Shown here in pieces: positions 24,001 to 34,207 of a stretch of 64,000 nt of DNA. Location of the stretch: NCBI RefSeq assembly GCF_963678635.1, contig NC_087062.1:45901758-45965757 (forward strand), written 5' to 3'. Each line of letters opens with the position of its first letter. Positions within the stretch are counted from its first letter, which is position 1. This stretch comes from Symsagittifera roscoffensis. Taxonomy: Eukaryota; Xenacoelomorpha; Acoela; Convolutidae. Under the pieces are notes generated by a model. The model saw only the letters and a list, made by a program, of their open reading frames with translations. It did not search any database and was not told the origin of the DNA. The translations under genes were made by a program, and so were the position numbers.

Positions 24001-26082
24001 ACCTGTAGTTGTCCTCGAGCGGGATCGCTTTGTGGATGTATAACAACAGAAAGTATGGAGTCATTGTCAAAATATTTGTCTTGTTACATCATTTTTTAAA
24101 TCTTTGGACTTTTAATGCGTAACTTTCAGTGTCTTATTGGTTGATTCCAAGTACATAGTCGTACTTAGTCGTATTTGTTAATATATGAATTTAATTTTGC
24201 GTTTTTTTTTTCATTGATGATAGTGATGTGGATTCTGAGTCAGAAAAGTACTCTATTGAAATATTTTTCTCTTTTGAATCTTTTACCTCCTGAAGTTTAT
24301 GTTTTGTTGTTGTGTCTGATTCCGAAACTGCGCTACGTGTTTTTTGGAATTCTTCGTTTTATGATTTTGATTTGTTTTGTTTTGCCACAACTGCCTCTTT
24401 TTGTATTTGTCTTTTCCATCTGTTATGTCCTATTGTTTGATTAGGTTGTGTAATTACAAGATCGTATCTTTCGTCTTTGAATAAACAATTGTGTAGTATT
24501 ATTGTTTTTTTACTTCCTAGATTAACTTTTGACAAAAAGCTTAGGATGATGGATACAAAATTCAGAGGTTGAAACTTTTAATTTTTAAACAGTTAGCTCT
24601 TACGGTTTTTGCAAGATTATCTTAAGTTGGGGCGTAGATTGTCGAGGTTGACGGGTTGAAGAGAGAGTATATCATTCTTTTTTATTCATCAATTAGTTTT
24701 ATTCTAAGAAAAACCTTCTTAATCTTACCTAGGGTTGTGATATGTGATCAAGGGTTTATAATGCGGTGTAATTACATATTCGTATCTTTCTTCCTATTTG
24801 AGTCATTTATGACAAACAATTGTTTGTTTAGATCCTAGATTATCTTTTGACAAAAGTGTTAGAGTGATGGGAGCAAAATCCAAGCGTTAGGTTTTTTTTT
24901 TTCCTAAACTGTTAGTCCTTACAATTTTCGCGAGGTTATTTTAATCCTGGGGGATAAATTGTCGAGTATAGACGGGTTGGAGAGAGAGTATATCAATTAA
25001 TTAGAATGATTTCAAACTTTCTCAATTGGTTAGGTTCTATAAAAAACTTAGCCTGGGTCATCTAAGAGGGTTTTAGCCTGGGTCATCTAAGAGGATGGGC
25101 TCAAGTTAAGGATGAGTAACCGAAGTTCTTCATTGTTTATCTTAATTATAATGATTAGTTTTTCTAAAAAAATTCTATTAGTCTTGGGTTTTTTGATAAG
25201 GGTTGGAGAGTGAATCGACATTTTAGGTCTTTGGACATTTTAACTTATGAAGTGGGGAGAACAAAGTAGTTCTGATTGATCCAAGGAAAACCTTGTAGAT
25301 CAGTTAATCTGATTGACCTAAATTTTTATTTAAAATGAAATTAAAGATCCAAGGAAAGCCTTGATGATCTGTTTTTGAGAAAGTTTCAATTCATCAAAAG
25401 GCAAGGACAAGCGTTGAGAAGAGAATTGCAACAACTTCAAATGATGTTAGTTTTTAAATAATTTCTGTTATGTTTTAGGCAATGAATCGGGGATGAAGAA
25501 AAGTTGTTTTTATTTCGAAGCAAAAAATTTTTTTTAGTTTTAATAAAGTTAACGTTAAAAGTTTACTATTAACTAATTTTTATTTTTTTTATTCAAATTT
25601 TTAATTTTACAAAAATTTTTAAAATTATAGTACTGCAGATTTTAAAAGAAACGATTTGTGCATCTTTTTATCAGTTGTTATCCTTTTTATACATTATGAC
25701 TATAAAGCACCAATTGGTTTTTGAAGAGGTTAGGTGTTTCTTCAAATAGATTAAAATTCATGTCAATAGATGACACTTCAAAATTACTGCATAGAGGGTT
25801 CTGAAGACTTTTACTTTTTGCGGTTTGCGCTGTACTATCATGTAGTATCTTGGTCCGTCGTTCAGTTGATGTTCACGCCGTAATCTTGGTCTCGTTCAAT
25901 ACCTGGTATTTCTCGTATTTTTTGAAATGTTGGCATAGCTTCACTGAGACGTAAAACATATCTATTAAATTGTCTATTCTATCTAACATTTTTGCAATTT
26001 TGCAATTTTGGTCTTTTTTTAATTCTATTTTGCTTAATCTAAATTATTTAAGGTCTTGTTCGAGACTTTTGGTTGCACAAAA
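24001..26082 (-). other. Leader region of copy B with internal duplications
   Basis: This lies between the 5' LTR and gag and has no long ORF. A repeat of about 235 bases occurs twice (24445-24677 and 24763-24998), both copies ending in GAGAGAGTATATCA. The phrase TTAGCCTGGGTCATCTAAGA occurs twice near 25048-25095, and CCAAGGAAA with CCTTG recurs near 25280 and 25350. No primer-binding site starting TGG was recognised next to the LTR edge at 26083. Confidence 0.5.
24445..24998 (+). repeat. Tandem duplication in the retroelement leader
   Basis: Two related units, 24445-24677 and 24763-24998, share in order a GTGTAATTACA start, CGTATCTTTC, a CCTAGATTA block, CTTTTGACAAAA, a run through a Cys-free T-rich patch, and the closing GGTTGAAGAGAGAGTATATCA or GGTTGGAGAGAGAGTATATCA. 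They have drifted noticeably, so the duplication is not recent. Confidence 0.75.
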
Positions 26083-26397
26083 TGAGTTTAAGCCAGATAT
26101 TGCTTTCTCATAGAATACTTTCTGATAAAACCACACTGTCTGTTCGTCACGCTATCTTATTTTCGGCCGGATAGATTCGTGCAACTTTTTAGTCCAATCT
26201 TAATCTTACTCTTATATCTCCTAGTCTCAAAAGATCCTGGTATTTGCGAGTTAGTCAAAGATACTGTTTTTTGCGAGTTAGTCTTCGAGCTTGTCAGTGT
26301 TAGTGATGGAATACGATTGGTTAGTTAGTAATATTTTATAGGGATAGTTTTTTAATATAATTGGTTTATAAATACTAGTCCAGAACTAGTTCCAACA
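26083..26397 (-). repeat. 5' LTR of copy B
   Basis: It pairs with 8927-9316. The sense strand starts TGTTGGAACTAGTTC at 26397 and ends in CA at 26083-26084, the TG...CA form of LTRs. It is about 75 bases shorter than the 3' LTR. Confidence 0.8.
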
Positions 26398-26521
26398 GAC
26401 TAAAAAAGCTAAAATAAGCTCAATAATTATCCATGAAACTCCAATGCGGTTATATAATGATTGATCTAAAATGAAGTTTTTGTTGTTTCACTTTTTGAAG
26501 CTCATTTTTATTATGACTCAC
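26398..26521. other. Short spacer (probable intron) between LTR and ABCG exon
   Basis: No coding signal is seen. The phrase TCCATGAAACTCCAATGCGG at 26430-26449 resembles the end motif of the AT-rich inverted-repeat family (28303-28320, 39749-39765, 60003-60019). The splice donor GTGAGT of the ABCG exon is the complement of 26516-26521. Confidence 0.4.
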
Positions 26522-26781
26522 ATCAGAGTTTCTGTTCATCCCGTTGATACGAATATCTCCCGTTATTTCCCCATTGGACACTCGATCAGCGAGAATGTCC
26601 AGAAGAGTAGTCTTGCCACTTCCAGAGGGTCCCATCAGGGCCATGATTTCTCCCCTGTTCACGCGACCAGTGATGTTCTGCAGTAGCTCTTTGCGTTCCT
26701 TTTTCCAGGGCAGACCACTCGATGGAACTGTGTAGGAAATGTTCAGCCATGTCATCGAGTACCATTCTTGTATGTTCATAT
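26522..26781 (-). CDS. ABCG-family half-transporter, single exon with Walker A
   Basis: The exon encodes the start of an ABCG (White/ABCG2-type) nucleotide-binding domain. In order it has a W-x-N-I-S-Y-T-V strand, a K-E-L-L-Q-N-I-T-G segment, and the Walker A motif [14 protein letters not shown] followed by the D-I-R-I-N-G stretch typical of the family. ABCG proteins are ATP-driven membrane exporters of lipids or pigment precursors that work as dimers. The - strand donor GTGAGT (complement of 26516-26521) fits the exon end after Ser-Asp; a possible acceptor TTTCTAG precedes 26781. An ATG lies at 26777-26779, but the protein may start in an earlier exon to the right. No other ABCG exon was found in the window; the next would lie to the left, where copy B sits. 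The frame is intact. It may belong to a live gene with a huge intron, or be a stranded fragment. Confidence 0.75.
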
Positions 26782-27296
26782 CTAGAAACTAATCTCTTTC
26801 AGTTTTCAAAACACTTAGAGTAATTGAAAACTATAAAACTGTCTGGTACTTGGTGGCGGGGAAATATGCACCAGGGGAAATGCTCAAAACGATGCCATAT
26901 GTGCTGTAGCATCTTTTGTTATGACTTACAATAGCAGCAATTATAATCTAATAAATTCTCCAGTTGTGTATAACCCGCATTTGAGAAAAGTGGGAAAAAA
27001 ATCTTAATGAATTTTTACGGTCTAAAATACTATCAATTTAATCGGTTCCCATGTTACGCTCAGACAACAAAATTGGATTGAAATTGGATTTAAATCTTTT
27101 ATTCCGCAAAAATATAATGCATTATATTTCATTTGAAATCCATGATAATGGATTATATAATAAGTAGAAAATCAAAATGAAATGGGTTTTTTTCACTTTC
27201 CGTGTTTCGCTTGAAAAGACATATGAGTTGATAGCAAAACACATTCTAAAACCAAAAAATTAGATTGGAAACATGATAATAATCATTGGGGTAAAC
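26782..27296. other. Non-coding, with AT-rich ATGGATTATA motifs near 27080-27170
   Basis: No exon was recognised. Bases 27050-27170 carry TTGGATTTAAATC and GATAATGGATTATATAA, related to the AT-rich arms near 28180-28250. They may be the left outer arm of an element that encloses the C-rich/G-rich core at 27297-27950. Confidence 0.4.
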
Positions 27297-27950
27297 ACAT
27301 CCACCTGAACCAATCCATCCTTACCGCCAGAACCAATTCCAACACCCCCCCCCCCCCCCCCCGCGGCAGGGTGACAATCAGTAACAGGCGACAATTCGTG
27401 ACAAGCAAAAATTCGTAACAAGGCATTCGCAAGTAGAACACGCTCGCTCCGCTGCGCTCACATCCGGCACGAGATGAATAATGCGCGTGAATCTGTGTTA
27501 CCCGCCGAATCTGCTGTTACGAATTGTCGCTTGTTACGAATTGACGCCTGTTACGAATTGTCGTCTGTTACGAATAGTCGCCTGTTACGAATTGTCGCCT
27601 AACAAACCCCCCCCCCCATCGCTCCGCCAGAATCAACCACAACCCCACCTGAACAAATCCCCCAACCTGAGCAACCCGCCACCGCATAAATCATCACCCC
27701 GCCCCCACCCGAAACTGTACTCCCTCTCCACTTGAAGCAGCCCGCCCCCATCACCCCTCGGTTCTGGCGGGGGGAATTTGGTTCAAGTGGTAGGGTTGAT
27801 TCAGGTGGGAGGTTTGTTCAGGTTAGGGGGCGGGTGGTTCAGGTGGGGGTTCAGGTCAGGGAGGCGGTGGGGTTGTATCTGGTGGGGGGAGGGCTGGATC
27901 AGGTGGGAGGGGGTTGATGCAGGTGGTCTAGTTTTGGGGGGTTGGTTTAT
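27297..27950. mobile_element. C-rich/G-rich inverted-repeat (foldback-like) block
   Basis: The left part (27297-27362 and 27607-27735) is C-rich and repeats CCACCTGAACC and ACCGCCAGAACC. The right part (27756-27950) is G-rich and repeats the complements GGTTCAGGTGG and GGTTCTGGCGG about seven times. The two parts can fold back on each other. A C-run at 27345-27362 is interrupted by a smaller foldback element (27363-27606), after which C-rich sequence resumes. The open frames here are by-products of the repeat. Confidence 0.65.
27363..27606. mobile_element. Foldback element, GACAATTCGTAACAGGC repeat arms
   Basis: A 244-bp element sits inside a C-run, with C18 on its left and C11 on its right. 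The left arm reads GACAAT..GTAACAGGCGACAATTCGT and further GACAA units; the right arm (27513-27602) holds about five copies of the complementary unit TGTTACGAATTGTCGCC in tandem. The ends align as inverted repeats (AGGGTGACAAT on the left, TAGGCGACAAT on the complement of the right). The centre, 27425-27510, is GC-richer and unrelated to the centres of the two sister elements. Confidence 0.7.
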
Positions 27951-28129
27951 CAAAATTGTTGAACCAACAAAGTTGAGAAATTGAGTAATATAAAAACAAA
28001 ACAAAAGTCTAAGTTGCACAGAAAAAAGTTGAATTTAACCACAAATATTCAACAATAGTTTAATAAGAAGGAAAATTTTTCTGTGCATTGAAATTTGCAT
28101 CTGAATAAAGTGGAGAAAAAAATGGTTAT

Positions 28130-28322
28130 ATTGGAGTTTCGTTGTTTTTATCTATAAAAGTGAAGAAAAAAAATGATTATAATTGATTTGCAATGGATTT
28201 TTGAATACTAGCTATATAACTTATTTTTAATTGATTACAAACCGGTTTGTTTTTACAATTATAGAAACTGATAAAAAACTCGAATTTAATTAAATTTTAT
28301 CTATGAAACTTCAGTGCGTGAA
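28130..28322. repeat. AT-rich arm ending in CTTCAGTGCG motif
   Basis: It carries ATTATAATTGATT and CAATGGATTTTTG phrases and ends at 28303-28320 with ATGAAACTTCAGTGCGTG, the motif that closes the AT-rich element at 60003-60019. It is probably the right outer arm around the C/G-rich core at 27297-27950; the left end was not located. Confidence 0.45.
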
Positions 28323-28426
28323 TGCTTTTGCTATGTTCAATCATGAATAAAGTTCTGTTTAAAGTCTGCAATTCATAACAGTTATAATTTCCTATGATTT
28401 TTGTCTTGAATGGAAAGAAAACCAGA

Positions 28427-29490
28427 CTGTTTGTTTAAGGGCGATGACTAAAATATTTCGGCAGCTTTTTAAGGTCTGTGGATCAGTATTCGTTTAAAAA
28501 AATAAATTCAAATCCTTTTGGACTTTTACAATTTTTCCCTAGTGATATCTTTTGCATATATCAAAATATTAATAATAGAACAAGTTTGATCCCGTATCGA
28601 CTTTTTACGAAAATTTAACTTATCATAGAAATTCTTTTGAGATGTACAGAGATTTTCCGTTAAAAAGTGTCGGGATTTTTTTAAGACTTACTGATAAGAA
28701 AAATCTAAGATAAGATAACAAATTTTTCACAAAAACGACTCAAATTGTTAAAATAATAAAAAAACTTGCCAAAAAACCAGTGTGTTTCTAAACCAAATAA
28801 AAAACCAATTTTTGAAAGATAATGTTTTTCCAATTTAAGCAACTAAAAATTTTTAGATTTGCAGCATACATTTTGAACAAAATATCCGAAACAAAATTTT
28901 GATTTTTTTTTCAAAAAATTTTTTGGTTATTTACTTTTAGGGGTTAAAAATTATTTTGGACAATCATCTTTGACAAATCACGACATATAGCTCCGGACGT
29001 AGTGTATGAAAGATGCAGCTACATTTTGACAAACTTTCATGTAATCAGCAAAACATCTAAATCTAAAAAATCGTCGTTACTTCAATCATCTCATGTGACG
29101 AATCGGCGGATAATTCTAATAAGTTTCAGTCATTGTACTCTAAGACAACTGATTCATACTTAATTGGTTTTGCGAAAAAAAAAATATTAAGAAAATTGAT
29201 TTTGAAAGTTATAGGTTTTGTAAAAATTTCTTATCTGAAAACTTTTTGTAGCCTTTCTGAGCGGATTGGATTTATTAGCCCCAAACTAGAAAATTTCAAA
29301 ACCCATAGTTTTTCAAAACATGATCTCAGGTAAAAATATATTTTTAAATTCAAGCTCAGGGTATTACTGGCTTTCAGATGATATTAAAATTTCGGTTCAA
29401 AAACGGTTGGTTGAGAAATCGAAAATGATCTGGAGAAAATAACCACGCCGAGCACAAAAAATGTCACCATTTTTGAAAAATTGGAACAAT
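28427..29490 (-). mobile_element. Diverged HINE-like element
   Basis: At the low-coordinate edge AACCAGACTGTTTG followed by GGGCGATGA resembles the complemented 3' end of the HINE family. At 29310-29490 the complemented 5' part is recognisable: ATGATCTCAGGT, CAAGCTCAGGG, the block TTGAGAAATCGAAAAT, and CGAGCACAAA before GGAACAAT. The middle is long and strongly drifted, giving about 1.06 kb instead of about 540 bp. Confidence 0.5.
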
Positions 29491-30289
29491 AATCTGATCC
29501 CATTACCCATTCACCAATTGCAAAAACAAATGTTCAACTGTTTTGTACTCTCTTAGTTAATTAAAACTATTCGAGAGTTCATGAGTGCAACTTCGAATGT
29601 TTTTTAAAAAAAACCTCTTAAGACAATTGTAAGATAAGCATTTTTTCATGCAAAATACAATCAATTGTTTGGAGAAAGTTTGTCGTTTAACATTTTATTC
29701 TTGAAGCCAATTTAATCAACGCACCTATTCACCGAACTGTGGTGATTTTTAAAAATTGTCCATCAAATTATAATAGGCAAATTAAGTCGTTATATACTGA
29801 TTGATTTCTTCAGTATATAGGTTTGAAAGCAAACCAGTTTTTCAATCTGATTAAATTTTTCTTGATTTTTCTTCTAGTTTTCTAAATTTTTGTGGAATTT
29901 TCTTTTTATTGTTTTTTTTTGCAATTCAGTCACTATCATTTTCCTCTTGCATGCAACTATTTGATATCTGTTTTTGAGGGCATTAACTGGTTTTTCTTTG
30001 ACAATAGTAACTTCAAACAGCAATAATTTCATGAATACACCTCTATCAAGGCAAAATTACAATTATCCGGCTGCATTTTAAGCCAATTAAAATGTTTTTT
30101 GGCTGACCATTTGACAAAATTATTAAAGAGAAAAAGTTTTTTTTTAATTTTTTTTTCTTCAATTTATCCCAACATACGCTAATTCAAAATACAAAATCAT
30201 GTATTTAGCATCTCGTATCATATTAAAAAAGACCAAATGACTTGTTTTAAGTTGGAACGTATCAGACTGCCGCTTACGCGTGTTATAAG
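29491..30289. other. Non-coding, no recognised feature
   Basis: AT-rich with no exon and no clear repeat. Parts may be further decayed relatives of the neighbouring HINE-like elements. Confidence 0.4.
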
Positions 30290-30976
30290 AATTCAATATA
30301 CAGAAACTGGTCAAATTGGCAGTTTTCAAGCCCCCATAACTTTAACAGAATTAGCACAGGTAAAAATTGTATTAACATTTGAAATCCGGTCAATTATGTT
30401 TTCATAAACTTCGGGCCAAAATTCGAAAAATGGCTGAATAGAAAACCACTCCAAGCATAAATATTCAGCTTTTTCTTCAAAAGTCAGAACAACCAGACTG
30501 TTTGCATCAGGGCCAAGTACTGAATATTCCGACTGCGTTTTAAGGTGTATGGAGCAGCAATAACATGGAAAAATTTAATGTAAAAAAATGAAATGCCTTT
30601 TTTTCAATTTGGTTTTTTTTTGTGAAAATTATTTCCGTGCACGCCATATAAAGTACAAAGTGGTAACTTTTGCTCCTAGTGGCAAAGAAATTATGGCAAA
30701 TAATCTTCCTGGAACCAATTTTGACAGTTTTCTAAGACGAAAGAAATCTCCGCTTATGCCTTAATAGCGCGAAATATATCGCGTGTTTATCGTCCCAAAT
30801 TGGCCGAAATGGAAAATTTCAAACGCCCATAGTCTTATGGAAAATGATCACAGGTGAAATATGTATGTTTTTATTTTTTTAAAATTAAATCAAAATTTGT
30901 CTGAAGAAAAAAACTGCCCCGAGCACAAATATTTTGGTTTTTTCGTTTCGAAAGTCGGGTCAACATTGTTAAAATG
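30290..30976 (-). mobile_element. Two diverged HINE-like copies joined head to tail
   Basis: 30290-30494 is the complemented 5' part of one copy, ending AAAGTCAGAACAA. It abuts, without spacer, the complemented 3' end of a second copy (CCAGACTGTTTGCATCAGGGCC) that runs to GAAAGTCGGGTCAACA near 30976. In the second copy the blocks TTTTAAGGTGTATGGAGCAGCAATAA, GCACGCCATATAAAGTACAAA and CGAGCACAAATATT follow in family order. Confidence 0.6.
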
Positions 30977-31129
30977 AAGTAAAAATAGATCACGCACAAT
31001 TTCAGGAAGAAAATTTTTACGGCGTACAGTGATGCATAATTTGTATCAATTAGCTTGTCTTTAATCATATTGAACTTAAACGAGCCATATTAACCCGGAA
31101 AACCCGAAACTTTGCGCTTATTTAATATC

Positions 31130-32760
31130 CCAGTTTTGCTAAATCACCATTTGTCAAATCCTAGCAACTTAACATCAAATAATTGCAATTAAAATAACAA
31201 TTAGTTTTTGAGCTTAAAATAGCAGTATGTTTTTTATCATGTAAAAATTTTTTATTTAAAAACTGAAGTTTGTCATGAAAAAGAAATCACCCCAAGATCT
31301 ACTATAATAATATTTTTTCTTAGCAAATATCAATTATTAGTACAAGAGACAATTTTCGTTTTTTACCGCATGTTTTTAATTACTTTTTCAATTACACAAC
31401 ATTTTCATTCAAATGTTGTGCTTTTTTTTCAGAACACGAGATTTTCGCTCATAACAACGCAAACCCGAAATGCATCAGTTTCTAGGCTTCGAAATTGACC
31501 TGCTTTATTACTATTTCACCCAAAGTTTTTGTCTAGCTACTTGTAACAATTTTTTTAGTTTAACAGAAAATCTATGAACATTTGCTTCTTCAATGTGTTT
31601 TTTAACAAGTAAAAATTTTTGTGTATAACTTTCAGTTTAAAAACTGAAGTATGTCATGAAGACTGAAGTCACAACAAGCACTACTACTACGTTATTTTCT
31701 TTCATAATACTTTTCCAATATAAGTATAAATTAAACTTTTCGTTTTTTTACCGCATTTTTTTTTTCAATTACTACAAAAAGATAATTTTTTTTCAAAAAG
31801 AGTTAAAATGTCAATTTTGTTTGTTGTCGCAGTAATATATTTGCAAGTATATAGTTCAACTCAACATATTTATATTGCTTTAAACTGATAGCTTCGAAAT
31901 TTGAAATTTTATTTTCAATTTTATTTTTTTATTTTTTCACAACAGATATTTTCCCTCCTAGCAACGCAAACAGGAAATATTTCAGTTTCTAGCCTTAAAA
32001 TTTGCTCGGCTAACTTACTAATTTACCCAATTACGGCGCACAGTAGTTGACCCTATGCAAGAGAAAACTTGAGTTTTCTTCTCATTATTTATGATATTAT
32101 TTATTTAGGAGACAAGAGAGAAGTTATGCTTGTTGAAAAAATACCGGCTCAAAAAAGAACTTTATACTTATGATATAAGTTATGGATATTGAAGTTGATT
32201 AGGAGGTGAGTGGGTGTAATGCGACAACTCGCAAGAAAAGACAACTAACATTAAAAGACAACTCGCTATATACTCACCGCCGCAGTCGCGCCAACGTGTT
32301 GCGAGCTTGCCAAGAGATGGCAGAACTTCATTCAGAGTTTAGAGCCGTTTATCGCCGCAAAGCGGCAACGCGCGCATAGCGCGCCCACCGGCGACCTTAA
32401 ACCGAGAATATACAGTTTCCAATTAGCTTCAAGAATTTGCGAAGTATCGCTTTCCTTAAATTTTGCGAGTTGCCTTTTCTTGGGTGTTGTCTTTTCTTAT
32501 GAGTTGTCACGGTACCAAGAGTGGGGTGTGCTGATCAAGATGGATATAAGCATTTTCGGTATTTTACGTGTAGAATAAGAACGAAACCAATTCATCAAAT
32601 CAAAGTTTTATGATAATTGGTGTCATGGTAAAACAACGGCAAAAGTTTTTGTCGAGCTATTTGTAAGGAAAATTTTTAGTTTGATAAAAAAATCTATGAA
32701 TATTTGCTTCTTCAACTTTTTATCACAATTTGTTTTTTGAAAAAATTCTATCGAAAGGTC
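31130..32760 (+). repeat. Partial tandem repeat, last unit interrupted by an insertion
   Basis: Units of a few hundred bases repeat. The block AAAACTGAAGT(A/T)TGTCATGA occurs near 31258 and 31639, TTTCGTTTTTTACCGCAT near 31355 and 31739, and CGCAAAC..GAAAT..TTCAGTTTCTAG near 31458 and 31965. The phrase AAAGTTTTTGTCtAGCTAcTTGTAA at 31525 follows directly after TTTCACCC. In the last unit it appears only at 32642, about 613 bases after the matching ATTTACCC (32021-32028). So 32029-32641 is an insertion relative to the older unit. Confidence 0.65.
32215..32516. mobile_element. Foldback element, GACAACTCGCAAGAAAA repeat arms
   Basis: Left arm 32215-32275 carries GACAACTCGCAAGAAAA, GACAACTAACATTAAAA and GACAACTCGC. 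Right arm 32460-32516 carries the complements GCGAGTTGCCTTTTCTT, GTTGTCTTTTCTTATGAGTTGTC. The flanks GTGAGTGGG (32206-32214) and AAGAGTGGG (32517-32525) agree in seven of nine bases, compatible with an aged 9-bp target duplication. The centre (32280-32405), starting CCGCCGCAGTCGCGCCAACG, is shared with the element at 38104-38459 and is much richer in G+C than the surroundings. Confidence 0.75.
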
Positions 32761-33484
32761 AAAATTTATCTGAAAAATTAAAAAATAAATCTTTGGAAAT
32801 TGCAGAAGTAGTTTGAAGAAAAATATCAATGCATTCTACAACGCTTCAGGTTAGCTGATACAATTGTGTACTAATTATCCTCCGCGTGTAAAGGAACGCT
32901 TGTTTCATCATGTCAGTAAACTATTTTTAATGAGTTCTGGTTTTGGGTGGTTTTTCAGTCAAGCGTAAGATTTCTAGCTCAAACGTTTTGTGAAGCAACC
33001 GTTGCAGCAACTTCGAAGAGACGTAGCTTAGACTGTATGTAAACTCTGTGTAGCTTGAGCACATTGCAGGAGCTATAATAATTGTAAAATTCTGATAAAA
33101 TAAATTGAAATTTTAAAAGTTATTGAAACTGAAAACTTTGAAAAATTAAGAGGAAAACTAAAAATCTGTTGCAAACATAAGTTTGATTCAAGCTCTGCCA
33201 AACACTTTAAAGTGCATAAAAACTTACCAATGAATCAAGGAAATCAGAGTAGATTAAAATCGCTCAAAAACGACCGATTTGGTTCAAGTCAAACTAAGTA
33301 GGGCAGAGTCAACGTCGAAAAAAATTCGCTCCACGGAGCTTAGATTAAAAGATTTTTGCCCAACCGGTCGATATATACTTTGACAACCTCAAATTTAGTG
33401 ATTAAATAACAGATTGATTTTGTTTGAATTCGTTCTTTTTCTGTAACTCTGTAATTTAAATGCAACCAAAAGTTCTATGAACGC
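32761..33484. other. Non-coding, no recognised feature
   Basis: AT-rich with no exon and no long repeat. A later stretch resembling TCAAACTAAGTAGGGCAGAG..CGCTCCACGGAGCTTAGATTAAAA (33285-33352) has a relative near 50570-50630 (GAGCAGAGCC..GCTCGCTACTCGGAACATAGATTAAAA), so it may be part of another dispersed repeat. Confidence 0.4.
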
Positions 33485-33488
33485 ACCC

Positions 33489-33832
33489 GGGTCGAGATTC
33501 TCGATTTAAGTTACGACTCGACCAAAAAATGGTATGTTTCGACCGTCTCGATCCTGGCTCGATATGTTTCGACCGACTCGACATAAGTTGTCTATGTTTC
33601 GACTACGTTCGAACGAGGAAGAACATTTTGACCAAGTTCGACCGAGGAAAAACATTTCGACCAAGTTCGACCGAATAAATTTTTTGACCGAAAAGAATTT
33701 CAACCGAGAAAAGCAGTTCGACTGTGTTCGACCAAGGATAAATGTTTTGACCGATTTCGAACGAGGAGTTTTTTCGACGGATCAAAAAACCATTTCGACT
33801 GCGTTAGACGCAGGGTTTTCTCGACTGAGAAG
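33489..33832 (+). repeat. TTCGACC-based short-repeat array, left side
   Basis: Irregular repeats of TTCGACC occur with spacers such as AAG and GAGGAAAAACA, for example GACCAAGTTCGACCGAGGAA twice near 33630-33670. The matching right side at 35486-35530 has TTCGACT units and the complement CGGTCGAAACATA, so the block 33489-35530 has a foldback-like frame around a microsatellite and a HINE-like element. Open frames on both strands are due to the repeat. Confidence 0.65.
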
Positions 33833-33931
33833 CGTTTCGATGCAAGAATGAATGTATGAACGCATGTCCATTTTCATCATGTATGTATGTATTGAAGGAT
33901 GTTTGTATAATATTATGTGTTTATGTAAGTA

Positions 33932-34173
33932 TCTACATATGTATGTATGTATGAATTCATTTATGTATGTATGTATGTATGTATGTATGTATGTATGTAT
34001 GTATGTATGTATGTATGTATGTATCTATGTATGTATGTATGTATGTATGTATGTATGTATGTATGTATGTATGTATGTATGTATGTATGTATGTATGTAT
34101 GTATGTATGTATGTATGTATGTATGTATGTATGTATGTATGTATGTATGTATGTATGTATGTATGTATGTATG

Positions 34174-34207
<34 letters not shown>

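Larger units (their letters stand above)
8927..26397 (-). mobile_element. Copy B: about 17.5 kb decayed env-bearing Ty3/gypsy-type LTR retroelement
   Basis: The element is bounded by two related direct repeats (8927-9316 and 26083-26397) that begin TG and end CA. Sense is the - strand. From 26.1 kb leftwards it has a leader of about 2 kb, gag (about 24.0-21.0 kb), protease (about 20.7 kb), reverse transcriptase with an LDD core (19227-19235), RNase H (19092-18625), integrase (about 18.5-17.3 kb), a membrane-protein ORF3 (16.3-12.95 kb), ORF4 (12.56-11.92 kb) and about 2.6 kb of 3' non-coding sequence. The order RT, RNase H, IN is that of Ty3/gypsy elements; an extra ORF after pol is the errantivirus-like layout. 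Every coding region is broken, so the copy is dead. The length is large for the group. Flanking bases GACAG and GACTA agree in only three of five positions, so a target duplication is not proven. Confidence 0.85.

Noticed and set aside
8922-26402. 5-bp target duplication of copy B (GACAG and GACTA)
   Set aside because: Only three of five bases agree, too weak to claim.
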